Positions 8,388 to 18,925 are shown, counted from the stretch's first letter. The stretch: 64,000 nt of DNA from Dysgonomonas sp. 216 (GCF_010501065.1 NZ_QVMM01000014.1:1-64000); one strand, 5' to 3'. A program made the numbers and translations. Notes: a model not told the origin generated them from the letters alone.

Positions 8388-10471
8388 AAATAAGATCGAT
8401 AGTAGTTATTCTGTTATTATGTTTAGGAGTAACAAATATTCAGGCTAGCGAGCGGAATCCTCGTGCTTTTTTCAATAAAAAAGACTTGACGCTCACAGGT
8501 GTTTACTATTATCCCGAGCATTGGGAAGAATCGCAATGGGAGCGCGATTTAAAACAAATCAGTGATTTAGGATTCGATTTTGTGCATTTTGCCGAGTTTG
8601 CTTGGGCACAGTTAGAACCATCGGAAGGCGTATACGACTTTGCATGGCTGGATAGGGCAGTAGCTATTGCTGCAAAAAATAACCTGAAAGTTATAATGTG
8701 TACATCAACGGCAACCCCGCCAGCATGGTTGGTTCGTAAGCATCCCGATGTTTTGATAACACATGAGAATGGAACCAAAATGGATCATGGCGCGCGTCAG
8801 CATCCATCGCCATCCAATAATTTTTACAGAGAGTATTCGCTTAAAATGATAGATAAACTTGCCGGGCATTACGGGAAAGACAAACGTATAATAGGTTGGC
8901 AACTGGATAACGAACCTCGTCCTGTTTATGATTATGGGAATGATGCTCAACAACGTTTCAGAGATTGGCTGAATAAACGTTATCAAACAATAGGGGCATT
9001 AAATAAGGCTTGGGGTACGGCATTTTGGAGTCAGGTGTATTCCGATTTTTCGGAAATAAATATACCGAAGGTATCGCAAATGTTTATGAATACGCATCAA
9101 ATACTCGATTTCAATAGGTTTGCAACAGAAGAAATGTCAAGCTTTCTGGATAGTCAGGTATTAGCTATCCGTAAAAACTCGAATCCCGAGCAGTGGATTA
9201 CTACAAATTATATTCCCGAATATAGTGACGGGCATTTGAGAAAAAGTGATGAACTGGACTTCCATTCATATACCCGTTATATGGTTTTTGGCGAAAATTT
9301 TGGAGTAGGTCGCAAAGGATATCGTTTAGGGCATGTAGAGAGAATTTCTAAAGCCAACGATTTTTTCCGTCCTATCGATGGGGTTTACGGAGTAATGGAA
9401 TTACAACCCGGACAAGTGAACTGGGGTAAGATAAATCCACAACCGCTACCCGGGGCTGTGCGCTTGTGGTTATGGCATGTGTTTGCAGGAGGGAGCGACT
9501 TTGTTTGTACATACCGTTATCGCCAGCCTATATATGGTACGGAGTTGTATCATTACGGAATTGTAGGCCCTGATGGGAAGACTCCAACACCGGGGGGACT
9601 TGAATATTCGCAGTTTACGAAAGATATAAAGGCCTTACGCAAAGAGTACGATGCTAAAGCAAAGAACCCGGAAACGTATGAAAAACGCAGAACTGCAATT
9701 CTTTACAACCACGAAAATACGTGGGAAATGGAAAAGAACAGACAGACAACAGAATGGAATACAGAATCGCATGTTGATAAGTATTACTATGCGTTGAAAA
9801 ACTTTGGTGCCCCCGTCGATTTTATAGATGAAAGAGAAAATTTTGCTAAATATAATGTGATGATTGCGCCTGCATACGAAATGCTTGATAAAGATTTGGT
9901 ATCACGTTGGACTAAGTACGTAGAGGCTGGAGGAAATTTAGTGCTTACCAGCCGTACAGGTCATAAAACCCGTAACGGGCAATTATGGGAAGCTCCATTT
10001 GGAGAACCTATTTACAACCTGATAGGTGCAAAAATAGATTTTTACGACTTGTTATTGCCTCATACGCCTGATAATGTTTCGTTTGGAGGTAACAAATATC
10101 AGTGGACAAGCTGGGGAGAGATTTTGATACCTGATAGTTCTACTGAGACTTGGGCTATCTACGAAGGCGACTTTTATGAGGGTAGTCCGGCTATTGTATA
10201 TCGTAAATTAGGAAAAGGTTCGGTTACTTATGTAGGGGTCGATTCGAAAGAAGGAAAAATGGAAAAAGCTGTTCTCGAAAAATTATATGGAATATTGAAT
10301 ATTCCTATATTGAATTTACCGGAAGGGCTACACATTGAATATCGTGATGGTTTTGGTATCGCTGTTAATTATGCCGATAAGACTTTGCAGTTACCTGTGT
10401 CGGGTAGAGCGAAATTTATTATTGGTAATAAGTCTATTGATACAGCCGGAGTATCGGTTTGGAAAGAGTAA
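8384..10471 (+). CDS. GH42 beta-galactosidase
   Basis: A 695-residue family 42 enzyme with a signal peptide (cut after NIQA), expected in the periplasm. The start TGVYYYPEHWEESQWERDL is the classic GH42 opening. The acid/base is E177 (in WQLDNEPRP) and the nucleophile E339 (in VMELQPGQVNWG). The barrel is followed by the trimerisation domain (MIAPAYEMLDKDLVSRW) and a short beta domain. GH42 enzymes release galactose from beta-galactosides; in a pectin locus the likely substrate is galactan side-chain oligosaccharide of rhamnogalacturonan I. Length is normal. The start overlaps the GH106 stop by 4 bp, and the acetylesterase starts 17 bp after it. Confidence 0.93.
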   Translation: MKIRSIVVILLLCLGVTNIQASERNPRAFFNKKDLTLTGVYYYPEHWEESQWERDLKQISDLGFDFVHFAEFAWAQLEPSEGVYDFAWLDRAVAIAAKNNLKVIMCTSTATPPAWLVRKHPDVLITHENGTKMDHGARQHPSPSNNFYREYSLKMIDKLAGHYGKDKRIIGWQLDNEPRPVYDYGNDAQQRFRDWLNKRYQTIGALNKAWGTAFWSQVYSDFSEINIPKVSQMFMNTHQILDFNRFATEEMSSFLDSQVLAIRKNSNPEQWITTNYIPEYSDGHLRKSDELDFHSYTRYMVFGENFGVGRKGYRLGHVERISKANDFFRPIDGVYGVMELQPGQVNWGKINPQPLPGAVRLWLWHVFAGGSDFVCTYRYRQPIYGTELYHYGIVGPDGKTPTPGGLEYSQFTKDIKALRKEYDAKAKNPETYEKRRTAILYNHENTWEMEKNRQTTEWNTESHVDKYYYALKNFGAPVDFIDERENFAKYNVMIAPAYEMLDKDLVSRWTKYVEAGGNLVLTSRTGHKTRNGQLWEAPFGEPIYNLIGAKIDFYDLLLPHTPDNVSFGGNKYQWTSWGEILIPDSSTETWAIYEGDFYEGSPAIVYRKLGKGSVTYVGVDSKEGKMEKAVLEKLYGILNIPILNLPEGLHIEYRDGFGIAVNYADKTLQLPVSGRAKFIIGNKSIDTAGVSVWKE

Positions 10472-10488
10472 TTTAAAAGATTGAAGTA

Positions 10489-11271
10489 ATGAAAAAGATA
10501 TTAATATTTAGTGTTTTATTTATAGCAATTTGCTCATTTACAGCTCAGGAACGAAAAGTAAAGATATTGATAGCAGGAGATTCAACAGCTCAAACATATA
10601 AAGAGGCGAAGGACGGGCTTATTAAGGGGTGGGGGCAAATGTTACCTGAATTTTTGAACGATAAGGTGCAAGTGTCGAACCATGCAATGGGAGGACGCAG
10701 CACTAAAACTTTTATAGAAGAAGGTCGTTGGGAAAGGCTTTTGGGAGAAGTTGAACCGGGCGATTACGTATTTATTCAGTTCGGGCATAACGATGCTTCT
10801 ACTCGCCCTGAAAGGCATGCTTCGTACGAAGATTATAAGAAGAATCTTGAACGCTTTGTTGACGATGTACGTGCAAAGGGAGGGAATCCCGTATTGTTGA
10901 CATCGGTAGTTATGCGTACTTTTAACGAAAGGGGGCATCTGGTTGACGACCGTTTGAAGGGCTATCCTGTTATAACTCGTTTGGTAGCAAAAGAAAAAAA
11001 TGTTCCGTTGATTGATGTAAATCTGAAAACAAGAGACTTTATAACAATGTTGGGCGATAAGGCTTCTATTCCGTATTATCGTTGGGTAGAACCCGGAGTA
11101 GACCATGCTAAACCCGATGGATTGAAAGATGATACGCATATGATGGAAAAAGGTGCGCGTAATGTAGCTTATTTTGTAGCAGAAGGCATTAAGAATTTAC
11201 AATTGAAGGGATTAAGCGAAAATGTGAATCTATTCAACCCTAAGATGAACGAAACGCATAGCCTCGAATAA
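10489..11271 (+). CDS. Rhamnogalacturonan acetylesterase, CE12-like SGNH hydrolase
   Basis: A 260-residue SGNH/GDSL esterase with the blocks of the rhamnogalacturonan acetylesterase group: the nucleophile in IAGDSTA (S32), the glycine block NHAMGGRSTKTF, the asparagine block FIQFGHNDAS, and the catalytic pair DDTH (D214 and H217). A signal peptide (CSFTAQ) sends it to the periplasm or beyond. It would remove acetyl groups from galacturonic acid in rhamnogalacturonan, which otherwise block lyases and hydrolases. It is the last gene of the enzyme operon. It lies 51 bp before an apparently unrelated gene, with no clear terminator between them. Confidence 0.9.
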   Translation: MKKILIFSVLFIAICSFTAQERKVKILIAGDSTAQTYKEAKDGLIKGWGQMLPEFLNDKVQVSNHAMGGRSTKTFIEEGRWERLLGEVEPGDYVFIQFGHNDASTRPERHASYEDYKKNLERFVDDVRAKGGNPVLLTSVVMRTFNERGHLVDDRLKGYPVITRLVAKEKNVPLIDVNLKTRDFITMLGDKASIPYYRWVEPGVDHAKPDGLKDDTHMMEKGARNVAYFVAEGIKNLQLKGLSENVNLFNPKMNETHSLE

Positions 11272-11322
11272 TCTTTTATGCTTTGAATCAAATTCTTCTA
11301 TTGTCTATTAAAAATCTATGCC

Positions 11323-13866
11323 ATGAAACTAAGATGTCTGATTATTATTTTAGCGACTTTTTGCCCAATGTTTTTGAAAGCGAAAGATCTGACAGAAACG
11401 CAAAAGTTAGCTTCTTTTGTAAAGAATGCGAATACATTTCTTTCTCTTTATCCACAAGAAAAAGTATATCTCCATTTTGATAATACAGGCTATTTTGCTG
11501 GCGAGTCAATTTGGTTTAAAGCTTATGTTGTTACAGCCGAAGATAATATCCCATCTCAACTGAGCAAAGTTCTTTATGTGGAACTATTGTCGCCGGAGGG
11601 GAATACTATAAAAACCCTGAAGCTGAAAGTTGAGAATGGACAAGCTGATGGTAGTTTTCATCTGGAGTCGGAAATGTTTGGAGGTTATTATCAGATAAGG
11701 GCTTATACTCGTTGTATGCTTAACTTTGGGGAAGAATGTATATTTTCCCGCACTTTTCCTGTTTTCGATCAGATAGAACAGCCGAAAGATTATATCAGCA
11801 AGAAAATGACGCTTCGCCGTCATAAAATTCCGGTGGAGAGAGTAAAGTCCGAATTTTCGGATAAGGTAGACATGTCATTCTTTCCGGAAGGGGGAAAACT
11901 AGTGGCCGGGCTGACTTCAAAAGTAGCATTTAAGGCAACAGGTAAACTGGATGAAAATATAGATGTAAAAGGTGCTGTATACGATAATCAGGGTAACGAA
12001 GTTGCTGCAATAGCAACCATTCACGATGGAATGGGTGCTTTCGATTTTATTCCACAGGACGGTCAAGTTTATAAGGCAAAGGTGGTATATAAAGGCAAAA
12101 ATTATGAGTTTGATTTGCCTGCAATAGAAAAACAAGGTTACGTTCTGAAAATGGACAATCTGCATCCTAAACAAATGATAATTCAGGTAGAAAAGAGTGA
12201 AAGTATACCTGGCGACACTTTGGGGCTGACAGTTGCATCCAGAGGTAAAATATATGCATTTAGCACTGTAACTGCGGCTGACGGAGCACAAGTAATGCGT
12301 ATACCGAAGGAGATTTTGCCTTCGGGTGTGGTGCAGGTTACGCTTTTTAATACCCAAGGCGAAATAATGGCTGAGCGTTTATCTTTTATTAAGCACCAAT
12401 CGGCTTTGTCGATAAAAGGTTTATTGGCTAAAGATGAATTTGAACCATACGAAAAGATAAGTATTGTGTTTGATGTAAAAGATTTAGCTGGAAATCCGGT
12501 AGAAACAGCTTTTTCTCTTTCGGTAAAAGATCCCGGTTTGATATCGAACGAGAGTAATGCAGGAAACATAATGACCAACCTGTTATTGTCGTCCGATATT
12601 AAGGGTTTTATAAATAATCCCGAATATTACTTTGCCGACGATAGCCGTGATCGCTTACGTGCTTTAGATTTGTTGATGTTGGTACAGGGATGGCGGCGTT
12701 ATAATTGGAAACAAATGGTTAATCCCGAATCTTTTCAGGTAAGGCATGGAATTGAAGAAGGCTTGATATTGCAGGGGAAAATTAAATCGACTAGCCGTAA
12801 AAAAGCAAAAGGAGACATGAACATACTGATGTGGGCCTATTCGCCCGAAGGAATGTCGCAGAGAGGAACATGTATTACCGACGAGGAAGGCTATTTTAGT
12901 TTTAAATTTGACGATTTTTTTGGCGTGTGGAATATGTCGATTCAGGTGACAGATAAGGATAATAACCGGAAGAATGAACACGTACAACTTGATCGTAACT
13001 TTAGTCCCGAACCAAAAGCTTATTCATTTTACGATACACAACTGAACGATGCTAATCGTACTGCAATTGGCATATTGGGGCAGTCGGATAAAACAGAGGT
13101 TATAGGTGGGGTTAAAGACGATGGGTTGATGTCGTATTTGCTGGATGAGGTTATGGTTTCTACAAAACAGAAACGTAAGTTAACAGACGAGATTATAGGC
13201 GTAACGAATATTTTGTACGATGTTTATGATGATGTAGAAAAAATAAGGGATAGCGGAAAAAGTGAACCATCGTTGATTACAGAATATCTGGTAAATACAA
13301 ACTCTTATTTTTCGTATAATATGAGAACCGGTGGCGATAATGGTGAAAAAGTAGATAACCATTATTTTTATAAGGGCCGTCCGGTTGTTTTTTATGTTAA
13401 CAATTTTATAGTAGGAGGGCAGGCTTCTATGTGGAAACATATCGACGAAATTACTGTAGATATGGTTGAGAAAGTAGCTATAATGGAAGAATTCGACAGG
13501 TTTGTGGCTGTCGATTTTGGAGAAGCTTTGTATGCAAACGAAGTTAGGCATAATATTGTAGGTATTTATATCTATACAAACGAAAAAGGAGACCGCAGGA
13601 GAGACCCCAAAGGCATAAGAAATACAAAAATACAAGGCTATACGCAAATGCCGGAGTTTTATAGCCCTAAATATGCAAGTGCAGCATTGCCCGACGAAAC
13701 CGATTTCCGTCGCACGTTGTATTGGAATCCGAATGTAAAAACCGATGCAACAGGTTCTACAGCTGTAACCTTTTATAATAATAGTATTAAAGGTGGAGTA
13801 GATATAGATGCTCAGACAGTGACAAATTCAGGTATTTTAGGAGTTTATATCGAAGAGAAGGAGTAA
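11323..13866 (+). CDS. Secreted MG2/TonB-plug-like protein of unknown role
   Basis: An 847-residue protein with a signal peptide (cut after FLKA). The N-terminal third resembles the macroglobulin MG2 domain of Bacteroidota proteins (KVYLHFDNTGYFAGESIWFKA, then GGYYQIRAYT). The C-terminal part resembles a TonB receptor plug (GGQASMWKHIDEITVDMVEKVAIM, then GIYIYT) but without a barrel. Such proteins are common in Bacteroidota genomes, often annotated as carboxypeptidase-like or plug-domain proteins, with no assigned function. It has the same strand as the enzyme operon and could be read through from it, but nothing in it suggests carbohydrate handling. An alternative reading is an envelope-assembly or peptide-handling protein. 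Confidence 0.7.
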   Translation: MKLRCLIIILATFCPMFLKAKDLTETQKLASFVKNANTFLSLYPQEKVYLHFDNTGYFAGESIWFKAYVVTAEDNIPSQLSKVLYVELLSPEGNTIKTLKLKVENGQADGSFHLESEMFGGYYQIRAYTRCMLNFGEECIFSRTFPVFDQIEQPKDYISKKMTLRRHKIPVERVKSEFSDKVDMSFFPEGGKLVAGLTSKVAFKATGKLDENIDVKGAVYDNQGNEVAAIATIHDGMGAFDFIPQDGQVYKAKVVYKGKNYEFDLPAIEKQGYVLKMDNLHPKQMIIQVEKSESIPGDTLGLTVASRGKIYAFSTVTAADGAQVMRIPKEILPSGVVQVTLFNTQGEIMAERLSFIKHQSALSIKGLLAKDEFEPYEKISIVFDVKDLAGNPVETAFSLSVKDPGLISNESNAGNIMTNLLLSSDIKGFINNPEYYFADDSRDRLRALDLLMLVQGWRRYNWKQMVNPESFQVRHGIEEGLILQGKIKSTSRKKAKGDMNILMWAYSPEGMSQRGTCITDEEGYFSFKFDDFFGVWNMSIQVTDKDNNRKNEHVQLDRNFSPEPKAYSFYDTQLNDANRTAIGILGQSDKTEVIGGVKDDGLMSYLLDEVMVSTKQKRKLTDEIIGVTNILYDVYDDVEKIRDSGKSEPSLITEYLVNTNSYFSYNMRTGGDNGEKVDNHYFYKGRPVVFYVNNFIVGGQASMWKHIDEITVDMVEKVAIMEEFDRFVAVDFGEALYANEVRHNIVGIYIYTNEKGDRRRDPKGIRNTKIQGYTQMPEFYSPKYASAALPDETDFRRTLYWNPNVKTDATGSTAVTFYNNSIKGGVDIDAQTVTNSGILGVYIEEKE

Positions 13867-13894
13867 CTATAATGGCAAAATAATAATAAATTCT

Positions 13895-13902
13895 TATATT
13901 TG
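13895..13902 (+). promoter_or_regulatory. Candidate -7 box upstream of 13944
   Basis: TATATTTG matches TAnnTTTG and would start a transcript about 35 bases before the ATG at 13944. There is no clear -33 TTTG. Confidence 0.4.
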
Positions 13903-13943
13903 GTTCGTTGTTTTTATTTGTTTTAAATTTTCAAAGTGCATAT

Positions 13944-14528
13944 ATGAAAAAGTTATTATTATTGTTTATAGTCGTTATACCTTCGCTTTGCATGGCGCAA
14001 TTGATAAAACCACGGGCACAAATGGAGGATTATATAAGTAAGATTCCGGTGTGTGATAATAGAGTTACGTTTAGGGATACTATACCGTTGAGCAAGGATT
14101 TGGATAAAATTGAGGTGCGAAATCGATTGCAATCGACCCTTGATACCTATTTGACGGAGAAGAAAGGGATAATGCGATTGAATGATACTGTGGAGCATAA
14201 AATGGCTATACAAGTGATAGATCATGTTGCTTTTGAGAAAAAAGCACTTTCGATGTTTGCTATGTGGGTAAAGTATACATTAATACTGGACTATAGTACT
14301 GATGAATGCAGAGTTGAAGTACGTAACATAACATTTATTGAATCGGATGAAAGAGCGCAGAAAGATGCTACAAGCTTAGAGGATTTTTCGTTCTCGTCCG
14401 AATATGTTTTTATCGAGCAAAAATATAAGGTTGCGCTGGTTAAGGAAGCTACCAATAAAATGGCATTGGGATTAATCACAAATATGAACGAACTTTTCAG
14501 CTCGTTGAAACAAGGCTTAACTCAATAG
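13944..14528 (+). CDS. Small secreted protein, DUF4468-like
   Basis: A 194-residue protein with a signal peptide (LLLFIVVIPSLCMAQ). I chose the ATG at 13944 because the upstream in-frame ATG at 13908 would put twelve extra residues before the signal peptide. The mature part (about 25-194) has a mixed alpha/beta pattern, with DKIEVRNRLQSTLDTYL early and the closing segment ALGLITNMNELFSSLKQGL. It resembles the DUF4468-type small periplasmic domain found widely in Bacteroidales. I can assign no biochemical function. A -7-like box lies upstream and a strong hairpin terminator follows, so it may be an independent unit unrelated to pectin use. Confidence 0.65.
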   Translation: MKKLLLLFIVVIPSLCMAQLIKPRAQMEDYISKIPVCDNRVTFRDTIPLSKDLDKIEVRNRLQSTLDTYLTEKKGIMRLNDTVEHKMAIQVIDHVAFEKKALSMFAMWVKYTLILDYSTDECRVEVRNITFIESDERAQKDATSLEDFSFSSEYVFIEQKYKVALVKEATNKMALGLITNMNELFSSLKQGLTQ

Positions 14529-14550
14529 TATAATAGATTTATAAAGAGAC

Positions 14551-14584
14551 AAAAAAGGATTCTGTTGTTGCAGAATCCTTTTTT
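14551..14584. terminator. Bidirectional intrinsic terminator
   Basis: A perfect 14-bp stem with a TTGTTG loop, containing AAAGGATTCTG and its complement. It is flanked by A-runs on one side and T-runs on the other, so it works in both directions. It sits between the convergent small secreted protein gene and the regulator gene. Confidence 0.9.
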
Positions 14585-14602
14585 TATCTATACATTATGT
14601 TG

Positions 14603-17600
14603 TTATTCCGTTTTCGGCTGTCCGAATTTCGAAGGTGAACACTTGTACTGCGATTTGAAACATTTGCTAAAATAGAAAGGATCTTCAAAGCCTACTTTGT
14701 ACGAAACCTCCGAAACTGTGAATTCTCCTGTTAATAATAGCTCGGCAGCCTTAGTCAGCCTTTTTATCTTTATGAGCTCGTTGGGCGAAAATCCGGTTAT
14801 ACCTTTTACTTTTTTATAGAATATTGTACGTTTCAATTTAGCTAGTTCGGCAAACTTATCTACCGAGAATGTATAATCGGCAAGATGCTCGTCAAGAATG
14901 TTATTTATAAGGTCGTAGAATTCTTTGTCTTTATCGGTCGATGATATTAAGCCTCCATCGATAACAAACTCGCTAGAGAAACGTTTTTTCAGTTGCTCGC
15001 GTTGTTCTATTAATTTAAATACTCGCGTTACAAGATATTTGATGCTGAATGGCTTCATTATATATGCATCGGCTCCGCTTTGTATACCTTCCACCTTATG
15101 TTCGAGCGAAGAGTGTGCTGTTAACAGAATAATGGGAATGTGACAGGTTTGAAATTCTTCTTTTAAACGTCGGGTAACTTCAAAGCCATCCATTTCGGGC
15201 ATCATAACATCGCAGATAATCAGGTTGGGATTGTTATTTATAGCTTTTGACAGACCTTCTTTCCCGTTTTCGGCAACATCAACCATGAAATACTTACTAA
15301 ACTCATTGACAAGGAAGTTGCGAATGTCGTCATTGTCGTCTATTATAAGCATTTTATAGTTGGCTAATGTTGAGTCGTCGATATCCGGCCGTATAATTTC
15401 AACGGCTTCGGAAGGAAACATAACCAGCGGGTCTTGTTTCTCTTCAATAATGTCAGGATGTGGGCTCTGTATGAAGTTTTCGCCTTTATATGTATTGGGT
15501 GAACTCGATAATTCAACATTAAATATCGATCCTTTACCATCTTCGGTATTAGTTTCGTACCAAACCTTACCCTTATGTACGTCAACAAATTCTTTTACCA
15601 ACGATAATCCTACACCTGTACCCGAAGAAGAGAAGTTTATTTGCATAAATCTGCTGAATAGCAAATCTTGTTTCTCTTTATCTATACCTATACCATTATC
15701 TTTTACCGATATTGTAAAGGATTCGTTTTTTTGATTGATTGATATTTTGACATCTATTTTTCCTCCTTTCAATGTAAACTTGAAAGCATTTGCCAGTAGG
15801 TTGTAAATGATTTTATCAAGTTTTCTGCGGTCGATATACGTGCGGAACGAATTGGTTTCGCTAACGAAAGTATATTCAATTTGTTTTTGTGCTGCAATGT
15901 CAGAGAATCCTGTGTAAATGTCGCGCACAAACTCAATAACGTCGGTTTCTTCCAAATCGAGCCTTAATACGTTGTTTTGTAGCTTTCTGAATTCCAGCAA
16001 TTGGTCAATCAACCGTGTTAATATCGACGAATTCCTGCTTAGCACATTTATGTGTTTTTTTACCCGTTCGGGAACATCAGTCTGCTCGTTTAGGTTTTCT
16101 ACTGCACCTCTGATAAGAGTAAGTGGGGTTCTAAACTCATGCGATATATTAGTGAAAAAACGAAGCTTGTGGTTTGTTAATTGCTTTTCAACTTCAACAG
16201 CATTGTTTAGTTTATAAAACTTATTGACAAGATGCATAATTATGTAAATCGCCAATAGTATTAATACAGAATATATGATATATGCCCAAATCGACTTCCA
16301 GAATGGGGGTGTGATTATTATTTCTACTTCAGTGGTTTTAGGGTTCCAAATTCCGTCGCTATTGCTACCTCTAACCATAAAGGTGTATTTTCCGGGCGGG
16401 ATATTTTTGTATGTTGCAGTATTGATATGATTAGTAGGGCTCCATTGCTTGTCGTAATCCTTAAGTCTGTATGTATATTTGTTCTTCTCGGGGTTCTTCA
16501 AACTAAGAGTTGCAAACTCTATAGTAAAGGTGTTTTGCTTATAATTTAACTCAACCTTATCGGAATATGATATGGATTTTTTTAATGGCGAGTCGGGTTC
16601 GCCGGCTTTAGCCTTCTGGTTATAAATAAAAAAGTCGGTTAATGTAACAGGCGGAGTATTTTCTTCCGGAATAAAAGATTCAGGGTTGAAAGCAATAACA
16701 CCATCGAGGCTTCCCCACATCATATCTCCATTACGGCAAAACAGATTAGCATTTTCATTGAAATGATTTCCATAGGTTTTTTCCGAAAAGTGGTAAGTCA
16801 TAAATGAATTACCCTTTTTGTCGAATTTTGTTATCCCATTTTCGCTGCTTATCCATAAGTTCTGCTCGTTGTCTTCAAGTATCCCCGATACAATATCGCC
16901 CGAAAGCCCGTCCACGGTTGTGTAGGCTATAAAATATTCGCTATGGTTCTCAGTAGCTTCAATGTACCTGTTTAGTCCGCCTCCGGCAGTACCAATCCAT
17001 ATTTGTCCGCTATTGTCTTCGTATATGGTTTTTATATCGTTACTGTTCAGGCTATTCTCTTTCTTTAAATCCAGTTTGTATGTCGTATACGCCTGTGGGT
17101 TCTTTAGTAATTCTTCGGGGTTGAAACGTATGATACCATCGCTTGTGCCGGCCCATATTCTCTCTTTACTATCCTGATACAGGTAACGAATATAACTTCT
17201 GTTTCCTTCGTTATTAAAAAATCGCTTGAATGTTATTTTATCGTTCGATTCTTGTACAAGATTTATTCCGTTACCGAAAGTTCCTATCCAGATGCGGTCT
17301 TTGCTATCTTGCATGATGTTAAAAATGGTGTTGCCGCTAAGACTTTCTTTATTCGTTTCGGATGCATTAAACTGTTTTATTGTGTTATGCGATCTCGAAT
17401 CAATAAGGTGTAAACCTTTGCCTTTAGTTCCAACCCACATACGAAATAATTTATCTTCGATCATACAATACGGATTCAGGTCTTTTTCTATACAACGAGC
17501 AGAAGTCATCTCTTCATTATATACATATAAGCTTCCGTTTTTAGTCCCTACCCAAATATCATTGAGCGACGACTCGTATATTGTACGTACATTGTTGTTT

Positions 17601-18925
17601 TTCCCCAACGAGGTTGTTTCTTCGGGATGTATTATACTAATGTTATAATTGGGTTTGGTTACTTTTATAATACCGGCATATTCGCTCCCGATCCAAATAT
17701 TTCCAAAACGGTCTTCGGCTATTGATAATATATAATTAGAGGCCGGGCTGTTCTGGTTCGAGTTATATTTGTAGTTAACCAATGTTTCGGATTGATTGTC
17801 GTAACAAAATAGACCGTTTCCGTAAGTTGTTACCCATATCAAGTCTTTCGAATCGATAAATACGTTGTATCTTTCAAGGTCAATAATTTGGGCTATATCT
17901 TTAGGTATCAGAGTCAGTTTGCGGGTTTTCATTGTTTCGGGATTGTAATACCAAACAATTCCGGAGTGGTTATATATCCAAATGCCCTGTTTTCGGTCTA
18001 CAATAAATTCTATGTTACCGGCGAGGTCCTTGTCTTTACTCCATTCGGGAGTGCCGAATCGTTGAGTATTAACATTGTAAGATATAATACCTGACGATTT
18101 AGTTATAATAAGTACTTCATTGTTCGATAGCTTTGTAATGTCAATAAAAGAATCGTTGAACAATGGATATTTTATTTCGTTGAATATTTTGTTTTTCAGG
18201 TCGTATTCAATAATAGACGACTCTTCTGTCGAAAAGTATATTTTATTGTTTAACTCCGTGGCATTAGAAAGCGAACGCCTGTTTTTAGTGTTGTTGTAGT
18301 ATGCGGCAACCTCGTCTCCGTCTATTTTGTACAAGCCTGTATTATCTCCGGTCCATATTGCCCCTTTAGAGTCTTCGAATATAAAACGGGCATGTATTTT
18401 TCCCGATTGTGTACTATTGAGGAAGAATGTTGTAGTAAACTTATTGTTTTCGCGCCTAACCCTGAGGCAGCCGGGAACATTTCCCCACAGCCATATGCTT
18501 CCGTCCGAAGCTTCGTAATAATCGTTGTAAAGAGCAGTCTCGTTGTCTATGTCGTTAGGCAGATAGTTTATAAAAGAATCGGTGATAGGATCGTAACAAT
18601 CGAATCCGTTACGATATGTTTTAATCCACAGATAGTTATTTTTATCTTCATACACGTCTTTTATCCGATGATCTTCGAGCGAATTCATGCTTCCGATTTT
18701 CGGCTTATAGGTAATAATCTGATATCCGTCGTAACGATTCAGACCATCCAATGTTCCGGCCCAAATAAAACCCTTACTGTCTTCGAGTATTGTTCTTACA
18801 GTGTTTTGAGAAAGGCCATCTTTTGTACTTATTTGATAAAAATGGAATCCTGTTGCTTTGTTAGGTAATAGTTTAAATGGTATTAGAAAGCACAGGAAAA
18901 CAAAAATAGATTTTATGATATTCAT
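14603..18925 (-). CDS. Hybrid two-component system regulator (HTCS)
   Basis: A 1440-residue one-piece sensor and transcription factor. In order: signal peptide; a periplasmic two-part beta-propeller of Reg_prop repeats (GLSQNTVRTILEDSKGFIW and many like it) to about residue 740; a Y_Y_Y domain (about 790-860); a membrane helix (about 875-898); the HisKA phosphorylation site H929 in HEFRTPLT; an HATPase domain (NLLANAFKFT, DNGIGID, GTGVGLSLV); a receiver domain with D1239 in ICDVMMPEMDG; and an AraC-type DNA-binding domain at the end. Such regulators bind a specific oligosaccharide in the periplasm and switch on their locus. It sits between the two GH2 genes and is the only regulator here, so it is the likely activator of the whole locus. 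Confidence 0.95.
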   Translation of the reverse strand: MNIIKSIFVFLCFLIPFKLLPNKATGFHFYQISTKDGLSQNTVRTILEDSKGFIWAGTLDGLNRYDGYQIITYKPKIGSMNSLEDHRIKDVYEDKNNYLWIKTYRNGFDCYDPITDSFINYLPNDIDNETALYNDYYEASDGSIWLWGNVPGCLRVRRENNKFTTTFFLNSTQSGKIHARFIFEDSKGAIWTGDNTGLYKIDGDEVAAYYNNTKNRRSLSNATELNNKIYFSTEESSIIEYDLKNKIFNEIKYPLFNDSFIDITKLSNNEVLIITKSSGIISYNVNTQRFGTPEWSKDKDLAGNIEFIVDRKQGIWIYNHSGIVWYYNPETMKTRKLTLIPKDIAQIIDLERYNVFIDSKDLIWVTTYGNGLFCYDNQSETLVNYKYNSNQNSPASNYILSIAEDRFGNIWIGSEYAGIIKVTKPNYNISIIHPEETTSLGKNNNVRTIYESSLNDIWVGTKNGSLYVYNEEMTSARCIEKDLNPYCMIEDKLFRMWVGTKGKGLHLIDSRSHNTIKQFNASETNKESLSGNTIFNIMQDSKDRIWIGTFGNGINLVQESNDKITFKRFFNNEGNRSYIRYLYQDSKERIWAGTSDGIIRFNPEELLKNPQAYTTYKLDLKKENSLNSNDIKTIYEDNSGQIWIGTAGGGLNRYIEATENHSEYFIAYTTVDGLSGDIVSGILEDNEQNLWISSENGITKFDKKGNSFMTYHFSEKTYGNHFNENANLFCRNGDMMWGSLDGVIAFNPESFIPEENTPPVTLTDFFIYNQKAKAGEPDSPLKKSISYSDKVELNYKQNTFTIEFATLSLKNPEKNKYTYRLKDYDKQWSPTNHINTATYKNIPPGKYTFMVRGSNSDGIWNPKTTEVEIIITPPFWKSIWAYIIYSVLILLAIYIIMHLVNKFYKLNNAVEVEKQLTNHKLRFFTNISHEFRTPLTLIRGAVENLNEQTDVPERVKKHINVLSRNSSILTRLIDQLLEFRKLQNNVLRLDLEETDVIEFVRDIYTGFSDIAAQKQIEYTFVSETNSFRTYIDRRKLDKIIYNLLANAFKFTLKGGKIDVKISINQKNESFTISVKDNGIGIDKEKQDLLFSRFMQINFSSSGTGVGLSLVKEFVDVHKGKVWYETNTEDGKGSIFNVELSSSPNTYKGENFIQSPHPDIIEEKQDPLVMFPSEAVEIIRPDIDDSTLANYKMLIIDDNDDIRNFLVNEFSKYFMVDVAENGKEGLSKAINNNPNLIICDVMMPEMDGFEVTRRLKEEFQTCHIPIILLTAHSSLEHKVEGIQSGADAYIMKPFSIKYLVTRVFKLIEQREQLKKRFSSEFVIDGGLISSTDKDKEFYDLINNILDEHLADYTFSVDKFAELAKLKRTIFYKKVKGITGFSPNELIKIKRLTKAAELLLTGEFTVSEVSYKVGFEDPFYFSKCFKSQYKCSPSKFGQPKTE

